Both the position numbers and the translations under genes were made by a program. A DNA stretch of 12,082 nt. Source: Gammaproteobacteria bacterium UBA7376. GTDB taxonomy: Bacteria; Pseudomonadota; Gammaproteobacteria; Pseudomonadales; Azotimanducaceae. Of this stretch, positions 7,225 to 12,082 are shown in pieces (the stretch's first letter is position 1; every line of letters begins with the position of its first letter). The DNA is taken from assembly GCA_002470275.1 (NCBI GenBank), contig DKNY01000032.1, positions 13,808-25,889 of the forward strand, in the 5' to 3' direction. Below the pieces are notes generated by a model. The model was not told the origin of the DNA. It saw only the letters and a list, made by a program, of their open reading frames with translations, and did no database searches.

Positions 7225-8096
7225 TGGATGAAGGCGGTATCCGGTTCTGCAATGACCTCATTCTCGATGAAGCCAAGACCCTGGATCTCAACCTTGACCC
7301 GGTCGCCAAGCTGCAGCGTCCCCAGGGGCTGCATGGCGGCACCCACTCCACTGGGGGTACCGGTGGCGATGACGTCACCAGGCTCCAAGGTGAATGCGGT
7401 GCTTAAAAACTCGATGATGTCATAACAATTGAAAATCAGGTCATCGGTGTTCGTTTCCTGACGCAGGGCGTCATTCACGAAGGTTCTGAGCATCAGATTG
7501 TGGGGGTCCACCTCGTCCGGTGTCACGATGGCGGGTCCAAAGGGACTATGGGTATCCCATGATTTCCCCATAGTGAACTGGGGGGGGGTCGCTAAAAATT
7601 GCCATTCTCGAACGCTGACGTCGTTGAGGATACAGAAGCCGGCAATCACTTTGTTGGCGTCCGCCTTGCTGACCCGGCGGCACCGCTTGCCAATGACGAT
7701 GCCCAGTTCACCCTCATAATCCAGCATATTGGTTTCCTCGGGCGAGTGAATCGGCTCATAGGGGCCGTTGGCAGATGTGGCTTGCTTGGTGAAAACCACC
7801 GGGAATTTTGGAATCTCCATGTTGCTTTCTTCGGCATGGGCTCGGTAGTTGAGGCCAATAGCTAAGATTTTGGGTGGGCGCTTCATGGGCGCTTCAATGA
7901 CCACATCGTCAACGGAAAAATGGGGCGTCGCGTCCAGGTGGTTGGCCGCTTCCTGCATCCCCGCGTCTCCCGCCTCAAGAAAGGCGAGCATGTCCTTGGG
8001 TAATGCCGGAGCAACCTCGGACAGGTCAATAATCTGCCCGTCCTGCAGCAGTCCAATCCTCGTGCGGTCAGATTCAGTAAAGGTTATCAGTTTCAT
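7221..8096 (-). CDS. fumarylacetoacetate hydrolase (FAH) family protein
   Basis: The product has 291 residues. The family includes acylpyruvases, fumarylpyruvate hydrolases and 2-oxo-hepta-3-ene-dioate hydratase/isomerase-type enzymes acting late in aromatic ring degradation. Family marks include KILAIGLNYRAHAEE (76-90), the metal ligands Glu128 and Glu130 in LDYEGELG, Asp159 in NDVS, the Lys in GKSWD (177-181) and the closing GDVIATGTPSGVG (240-252). The first 65 or so residues form the usual small N-terminal domain. The ATG at 8096 overlaps the TetR stop (ATGA), and its own TGA overlaps the next start the same way. A run of nine C's (minus strand, 7580-7588) encodes Thr-Pro-Pro and is a possible slippage site. 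It most likely cleaves or isomerises the product of the dioxygenase; which reaction is not visible. Confidence 0.88.
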   Translation of the reverse strand: MKLITFTESDRTRIGLLQDGQIIDLSEVAPALPKDMLAFLEAGDAGMQEAANHLDATPHFSVDDVVIEAPMKRPPKILAIGLNYRAHAEESNMEIPKFPVVFTKQATSANGPYEPIHSPEETNMLDYEGELGIVIGKRCRRVSKADANKVIAGFCILNDVSVREWQFLATPPQFTMGKSWDTHSPFGPAIVTPDEVDPHNLMLRTFVNDALRQETNTDDLIFNCYDIIEFLSTAFTLEPGDVIATGTPSGVGAAMQPLGTLQLGDRVKVEIQGLGFIENEVIAEPDTAFIQ

Positions 8097-8749
8097 AACG
8101 GGTCCCCTGGTGAGTTGAAGAGATTGGCTAGCGCGTCGGCATGGGCGTCTACCATTGCTGGATCCAGCGGGTTCCTGCCTGATAAGGCCTCGGCCTCCGC
8201 AGCGTTGGAAAACATGAGCGTCGCAGCACCGGTAACGATGTAGTAGAAGTGGTGCGCCTCGAAATTCGGCGCCACGCCCAACTCGGCGGCTTGATCAAAA
8301 ATCCTACAGACGTGCCCGTACCAAGGCCGCACCGATCGCTCCAACAACCAGTCCAAGCGCCAGTCCCTGTCCATACCCTCTTGAATCATCAGACGGTTTA
8401 ACTCGGGGTACCTGGCGCAAAAGGCCACGTAGGCCCGGACAAAGAGACGCAGCCGTGCCGCTTCGTCTGCTTCATTCAGGGACGCTAGGGCTTCCCCCAG
8501 GTCATGTTCTGTCGTCGACATCAAATAGTCAGCGGCGGCCGTCCAGAGCTGTGCCTTGGACCCAAAGTGATAGGCGATGAGCCCACGCTTGACGCCTGCG
8601 GCGGCCTCGATGCTGCGTGTAGAGGAGGCTTCATAGCCCCGGGTAGAAAACGCCGCCAGAGCGGCTTCGACCAGCTTCCGTTTGGTGGCCTTGGCATCGC
8701 GAATTTTGTTTTCGCAGGACGGTGCTTGGACGCGTTGGGCAGCAATCAC
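8093..8749 (-). CDS. TetR-family transcriptional regulator
   Basis: The product has 218 residues. The N-terminal TetR DNA-binding domain spans about 22-68 and includes AALAAFSTRGYEASS, the recognition helix region IEAAAGVKRGLIAYHFGSK and the closing LW. The rest is an all-helical ligand-binding domain with no recognisable specificity. The start is a GTG at 8749, chosen because GGAG lies 6 bases upstream (8756-8759 on the plus numbering); the nearby ATG at 8751 runs straight into a stop. It is the first gene of the leftward operon and diverges from the dioxygenase gene across 82 bases. By family habit it should repress both directions and release when a pathway substrate or intermediate binds. 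A palindrome in the shared promoter fits that. Confidence 0.9.
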   Translation of the reverse strand: MIAAQRVQAPSCENKIRDAKATKRKLVEAALAAFSTRGYEASSTRSIEAAAGVKRGLIAYHFGSKAQLWTAAADYLMSTTEHDLGEALASLNEADEAARLRLFVRAYVAFCARYPELNRLMIQEGMDRDWRLDWLLERSVRPWYGHVCRIFDQAAELGVAPNFEAHHFYYIVTGAATLMFSNAAEAEALSGRNPLDPAMVDAHADALANLFNSPGDPL

Positions 8750-8768
8750 ATTGGGCTCCGGAATGAAC

Positions 8769-8797
8769 TTGTATCGCGTTGCGCTACTTTATATATT
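8769..8797 (+). promoter_or_regulatory. candidate promoter of the dioxygenase operon
   Basis: A -35-like TTGTAT (8769-8774) and a -10-like TATATT (8792-8797) are separated by exactly 17 bases, giving a start near 8804. The same AT-rich core could also serve the opposite strand, where TATATA/TATAAA elements are present but the -35 is weaker. Confidence 0.5.
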
Positions 8798-8798
8798 G

Positions 8799-8814
8799 CT
8801 TGTCAATTGGCAAG
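8799..8814. promoter_or_regulatory. candidate TetR operator (16-bp palindrome)
   Basis: CTTGTCAATTGGCAAG is symmetric at 7 of 8 base pairs. It lies directly after the predicted -10 box of the dioxygenase promoter and covers the expected start point. A further AACTTG at 8766-8771 mirrors the CAAGTT at 8811-8816 and could be an outlying half-site. The neighbouring TetR gene is the natural ligand; binding is inferred, not shown. Confidence 0.5.
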
Positions 8815-8831
8815 TTAAAAGTGGGGAAGCC

Positions 8832-9755
8832 ATGGCAGGTATCAAAGATGTTCTCTATGTCAGATTTAAGGTGACGGACCTGCAGGCGCAGAAGCAGTTT
8901 TTGAATGATTTCGGGTTCCAGACCCAGATCGAGGATGATTTGCTGATGGCTCGGGGCACGGACAGCAGTCCCTATATCTACCTTGCCGAGGCCTCTGACA
9001 CCCCGGCATTCGTCAGCGTGGGGTTTGAGGCGGAGTCCGAGGATGCCCTGCGAGACATTGCTGCTATTGACGGCGTGCCCGTGGAAACCAATGCACTCCC
9101 GGGGGGCGGATTAATCGCCCGGCTGATCGATCCAAATGGCTTTGCGGTAGAGGTAGTTACCCAGATCGACCACAGCCCAGAGCTCCCCGTCGCGGGACGC
9201 TCAGGACTAAACGACGGCAGCACCAAGCAGCGCCTGGGCCAGCGTGTGGCGCTAGATGCTTCGGCGTGTTTGATCAAGCGTCTCGGACATGTGGTGCTCA
9301 TGGTTGAGGACTTCCCTGAAACCTTTGACTGGTACCAGCAGCGGCTAGGGCTTCTGATTTCCGACGAAATCGTGATGGATCAAGACGGCCAGGAACAGAC
9401 CCTGGGTGCCTTTACGCGATGCAATCGAGGAGCAACATTCGTTGACCATCACACGCTGTTTTTTATCCATGCCGGTCAGGCGGACTTTAATCACGCTGCA
9501 TTCGAGGTCGCGAATTGGGACGTATTGATGCAGAGCCATTACACCCTGAAGAAGGCTGGCCACCAGCACTCCTTCGGCGTGGGTAAACATATTCTGGGAA
9601 GCCAGACGTTTGACTACTGGAAGGACCCCAACGGCTTCATGCTTGAACACTTCACCGATGGCGATTTGTTTAATGAGTCTTTCGGCTCTCACAAACGAAG
9701 CCCCGAAGAGCTGTTGGGGACGCTTTGGGGACCGGAAGGCATGCCCGGTCAATAA
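8832..9755 (+). CDS. type I extradiol ring-cleavage dioxygenase (VOC fold)
   Basis: The product has 307 residues, the usual size of two-domain BphC/catechol 2,3-dioxygenase enzymes, which open a catecholic ring next to the diol using Fe(II) and O2. The N-terminal VOC domain (about 5-115) has lost its metal site, as normal. The C-terminal domain carries the metal ligands His153 (GHVVLMVED), His221 (NHAAFEV) and Glu272 (FMLEH), and at the spacing known from BphC the acid/base residues His206, His253 and Tyr262. The ATG at 8832 is chosen because the next residues begin the VOC strand and GGGGAAG lies 2 bases upstream; the frame opens farther up to 8682, but that would overlap the TetR gene and its promoter. 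It heads the rightward operon. The substrate is probably the diol made by the MhpA-like enzyme. Confidence 0.9.
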   Translation: MAGIKDVLYVRFKVTDLQAQKQFLNDFGFQTQIEDDLLMARGTDSSPYIYLAEASDTPAFVSVGFEAESEDALRDIAAIDGVPVETNALPGGGLIARLIDPNGFAVEVVTQIDHSPELPVAGRSGLNDGSTKQRLGQRVALDASACLIKRLGHVVLMVEDFPETFDWYQQRLGLLISDEIVMDQDGQEQTLGAFTRCNRGATFVDHHTLFFIHAGQADFNHAAFEVANWDVLMQSHYTLKKAGHQHSFGVGKHILGSQTFDYWKDPNGFMLEHFTDGDLFNESFGSHKRSPEELLGTLWGPEGMPGQ

Positions 9756-9776
9756 CCCAGGCTAGGAGACGAGAGG

Positions 9777-10775
9777 ATGATTCTGCTAATCATTGTTCTA
9801 GCGACCGCTGCCCTCGCGCTTTTGGCAGTTTTAAGAGAGCGTACCCTGAGGCAAACCCGAGCGGTGCCCCCGGGGCTACAGAGCGACGTTACCTTGCCCT
9901 ATAACGCCGAGTGGACGCTCTATCACAATCCCTTTTCTCTGTGCTCAAAAAAAATACGAGTGTGCATGGCCGAGTACGGCGTCCCCTATGACAGTATTTC
10001 TATCGACTTGATTGAAACCGGCGGCTATCAAAACATCAGCCGAGACTTTCTCAAGGTGAACCCGGGCGCCACGGTGCCGGTTCTCCTTCATAACGGTCAT
10101 CCCATCTACGAATCCCACGAGCAACTGAACTACGTAGCGGGCAGGGTCGATGAGGCTGGCCTATTGGTGCCCCATGGCCCGGAACAGAAGGAGGTCATGG
10201 CAGCCTGGGTCCACAAGACCTCCCTCCTGGGGGATCACCCCATCGAGTCACCGGAAGCGACCGCAGGCAACGCCGTGGCCGGATTGACGATTCCGATTTT
10301 CGCTTCTATGGTGGCGAAGATTCCCGTCCTCAAAATTTTTGAGGGCCTACTGTTTCACCGAATCAAACAGCGCGTATTCTTTTTCCTGCTGATGAAACTT
10401 ACGGGACTGTCCAAAACCCTGACGCTGAAACCCGTGAACCAGATCATCCATCGCGCCGACCGAGCCATGGCTGCTCATCTCATCGACCTCGAGCATCAGC
10501 TAGACCAATCCGGGGGGCCGTGGATTTGCGGCCAGCAATTCACCCTGGCCGACGTAGGCATGATGGTGATTTTTGATCGCCTGCGAGAAGGCGATTGGTT
10601 GACGCGCTCGCTTGAAGACCGGCCAGTTCTCCAGGGGTATTGGGCAGCCCTGCAGCAACGCCCAAGCTATCGGCAGGGATGTTTGGAGTTTGCGCATCCG
10701 GCGGTCACGGAAGCGACCCAGGCCTTGGTTGAGATCAAGCGCTCGGGTCGATGGCCCTCGGGCCTTCCCCAATAG
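9777..10775 (+). CDS. membrane-anchored glutathione S-transferase family protein
   Basis: The product has 332 residues, about 120 longer than typical soluble GSTs. A hydrophobic segment at 2-19 followed by basic residues looks like an uncleaved membrane anchor. The thioredoxin-fold N-domain spans about 45-125: the strand WTLYHNPFSLCSKKIRV with a possible catalytic Ser/Cys (54-56), the cis-Pro turn TVPVL (99-103) and the glutathione-contacting ESHEQL (112-117). The helical C-domain ends with GGPWICGQQFTLADVGM (246-262), typical of GSTs. Between them is a long hydrophobic insert at about 165-215. The ATG has TAGGAG at 9763-9768 with spacing 8 and lies 21 bases after the dioxygenase stop, so co-transcription is likely. 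In aromatic pathways GSTs serve as maleylpyruvate-type isomerases or dehalogenating/conjugating enzymes; which applies is unknown. An A8 run at 9947-9954 is present. Confidence 0.82.
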   Translation: MILLIIVLATAALALLAVLRERTLRQTRAVPPGLQSDVTLPYNAEWTLYHNPFSLCSKKIRVCMAEYGVPYDSISIDLIETGGYQNISRDFLKVNPGATVPVLLHNGHPIYESHEQLNYVAGRVDEAGLLVPHGPEQKEVMAAWVHKTSLLGDHPIESPEATAGNAVAGLTIPIFASMVAKIPVLKIFEGLLFHRIKQRVFFFLLMKLTGLSKTLTLKPVNQIIHRADRAMAAHLIDLEHQLDQSGGPWICGQQFTLADVGMMVIFDRLREGDWLTRSLEDRPVLQGYWAALQQRPSYRQGCLEFAHPAVTEATQALVEIKRSGRWPSGLPQ

Positions 10776-10934
10776 TCCGCCAAAGCGATTCCGGACCGAC
10801 CTCGGAAAGCTCAGCAGCCTAAGGCGCGTGGTCGCCCTGCCCTCGTTCAATGCCCTTGGGTCGGATACACTCTTCGCGCAACAGACCCTCGCTACTGTCG
10901 TGGGTCCAGTAGGATGAACGAGAAGAGGCGTGAC
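10776..10934. other. short intergenic region ahead of the MDR gene
   Basis: A 159-base gap follows the GST-like gene. I see no terminator and no confident promoter. An ATG at 10914 is in frame with the next gene but has no well-placed Shine-Dalgarno. The gap leaves open whether the last gene is read through from the dioxygenase promoter. Confidence 0.4.
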
Positions 10935-11936
10935 ATGAGAGCCATCCAAATCAGACACCCTGGCGGGCTGGATCAACTTCAACCGGTAGAACAAGACATC
11001 CCTGAACCAGGCCCCGGACAGATTCGCGTTCGCTGGCATGCCAGCTCTCTCAACTACCATGATCTGCTGGTCGCCAATGGCGGGATTCCGGTCACCGACG
11101 GCCGTATTCCTATGTCCGACGGCGCCGGAAAGATCGATGCCGTGAGTTCCGACGTGACGCGCTGGCAGGTGGGCGACAGAGTGATGTCGCTGTTTTTTCC
11201 GGATTGGCAGGAAGGCCGCCATCACCCGGAACGCACGGCAGCCGTAACCGGCGACACCATTGATGGCTGTGCCTGCGAATACGCGGTGCTGGCTGAAAAC
11301 GCCGTCACCCCCATGCCCAAGAATCTCTCCTTTGCCGAGGCCGCCACGCTGCCCTGTGCTGGGCTCACAGCATGGCACGCCTTAATGGTGCGCGGCAAAA
11401 TGCAGGCGGGCGACACCCTTCTCGTCCAGGGGACAGGCGGCGTGTCCGTGATCGCCCTGCAGCTCGCCAAGGCGGCCGGGGTCTCTGTGATCGCCACCAC
11501 CTCGTCCCATGCAAAAGGCGAACGCCTCGCGGCCTTGGGCGCGGATCACGTGATTAACTACGCAGATAACGAGAACTGGAGCCGTGCCGTCAGCAAAATC
11601 ACCGGCGGCGGCGTGGACCATGTCATTGATATTGGCGGTGCCGCGACGCTACAGCACTCCATTGCCGCTGCCCGCACCTCAGGCCACATTTCCCTAGTGG
11701 GCATTTTGGGCGGCGTTAAAGCCAACATTAATGTACCCATGATCTTTGCCAAACAGCTGCAGGTTCACGGCGTCGCGGTTGGCAGTGCAGCTATGCAAAA
11801 CGATCTGACCCGTGCCATCGAGGCAGGCCGTATCAAACCAGTGATCGACAGTAATTTCGACCTGGCCCAGTCCGCCGAGGCCTTCTCCTATCAAACCAGC
11901 GCCCGACATTTCGGCAAGATCACGCTATCCATTTAG
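10935..11936 (+). CDS. zinc-independent MDR alcohol dehydrogenase / quinone oxidoreductase
   Basis: The product has 333 residues from the chosen start. It belongs to the medium-chain dehydrogenase/reductase superfamily and should use NAD(P)H to reduce a quinone, enone or aldehyde, or the reverse. The N-terminal GroES-like domain contains GPGQIRVRWHASSLNYHDLL; Asn40 stands where zinc-type enzymes have the catalytic Cys, so it looks like the zinc-free quinone-oxidoreductase type. The Rossmann domain carries LPCAGLTAWHAL (139-150) and the nucleotide loop QGTGGVSVIALQLAKAAG (165-182). I chose the ATG at 10935, which has GAAGAGG (10922-10928) 6 bases upstream and begins MRAIQI as the family usually does; the ATG at 10914 would add seven charged residues. 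Its link to the aromatic locus is by position only. Confidence 0.88.
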   Translation: MRAIQIRHPGGLDQLQPVEQDIPEPGPGQIRVRWHASSLNYHDLLVANGGIPVTDGRIPMSDGAGKIDAVSSDVTRWQVGDRVMSLFFPDWQEGRHHPERTAAVTGDTIDGCACEYAVLAENAVTPMPKNLSFAEAATLPCAGLTAWHALMVRGKMQAGDTLLVQGTGGVSVIALQLAKAAGVSVIATTSSHAKGERLAALGADHVINYADNENWSRAVSKITGGGVDHVIDIGGAATLQHSIAAARTSGHISLVGILGGVKANINVPMIFAKQLQVHGVAVGSAAMQNDLTRAIEAGRIKPVIDSNFDLAQSAEAFSYQTSARHFGKITLSI

Positions 11937-12082
11937 GGTTTTAGGGCAGCTAACGATTAACCTGGGATGCTGTCAGCGCACAACGCCATAGGCACGACCC
12001 GGTCGTCTTATCGCGTTGGAAAGCCCGAAAGAGTGTCTGTTCGGGAAAGGCTCAAAGGGCAGGATTAAGGCGGTTGTGGGTA
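11937..12082. other. right-edge intergenic sequence
   Basis: The last 146 bases hold no gene that can be supported. An inverted repeat CCCGAA (12024-12029) with TTCGGG (12040-12045) forms a short hairpin with a 10-base loop but lacks a following T-tract on the plus strand, so it is at most a weak terminator candidate for the MDR gene. Confidence 0.35.

Noticed and set aside
8682..8831. N-terminal extension of the dioxygenase
   Set aside because: It would overlap the TetR coding region and the shared promoter. The VOC domain begins right after the ATG at 8832.
10914..10934. Upstream ATG for the MDR gene
   Set aside because: No Shine-Dalgarno at suitable spacing. The ATG at 10935 has GAAGAGG at 6 bases and gives the usual family N-terminus.
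10500..11378. Minus-strand open frame of 292 codons
   Set aside because: It is opposite the GST-like gene end and the MDR gene start, both with clear motifs, and its translation is rich in Arg, Gly and His without a recognisable family.

Overview
The window looks like a stretch of a proteobacterial chromosome, probably a free-living, environmental (perhaps marine) gammaproteobacterium. This is inferred from moderately high GC, Shine-Dalgarno-led ATG/GTG starts, and the mix of an mhp-like aromatic catabolic set, a sterol-desaturase-family hydroxylase and a large secreted M14 peptidase. The taxon cannot be proved from the sequence alone. I found no tRNA, rRNA, transposase, integrase or CRISPR array.

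Left part (1-5660). After a probably non-coding leader comes a small acidic single-span membrane protein (539-820, +). Convergent to it is a membrane diiron hydroxylase of the sterol desaturase superfamily (984-2021, -). A 705-bp gene-free gap (2022-2726) follows and contains a strong nested inverted repeat. Next is a long exported M14-type metallopeptidase with a C-terminal amidotransferase-like domain (2727-5453, -). Its upstream region carries four head-to-tail 21-bp repeats (5476-5559).

Right part (5662-11936) is a compact aromatic-degradation locus built around a divergent promoter at about 8750-8831. Leftward run a TetR regulator, a fumarylacetoacetate-hydrolase-family enzyme and an MhpA-like FAD hydroxylase, each pair joined by a 4-base ATGA stop/start overlap. 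Rightward run a type I extradiol (VOC-fold) dioxygenase with all expected metal and catalytic residues and, 21 bases later, a membrane-anchored GST-like protein. After 159 bp comes a zinc-free MDR quinone oxidoreductase/alcohol dehydrogenase. A near-perfect 16-bp palindrome sits at the predicted start point of the rightward promoter and is the best candidate TetR operator.

Inferred joint role: the flavin hydroxylase makes a dihydroxylated ring, the dioxygenase opens it, and the FAH-family enzyme cleaves or isomerises the product. The GST-like protein may isomerise or conjugate an intermediate, and the MDR enzyme may reduce a quinone or enal. The usual mhp downstream enzymes (MhpC hydrolase, MhpD/E/F) are absent here, so the substrate and exact route are open.
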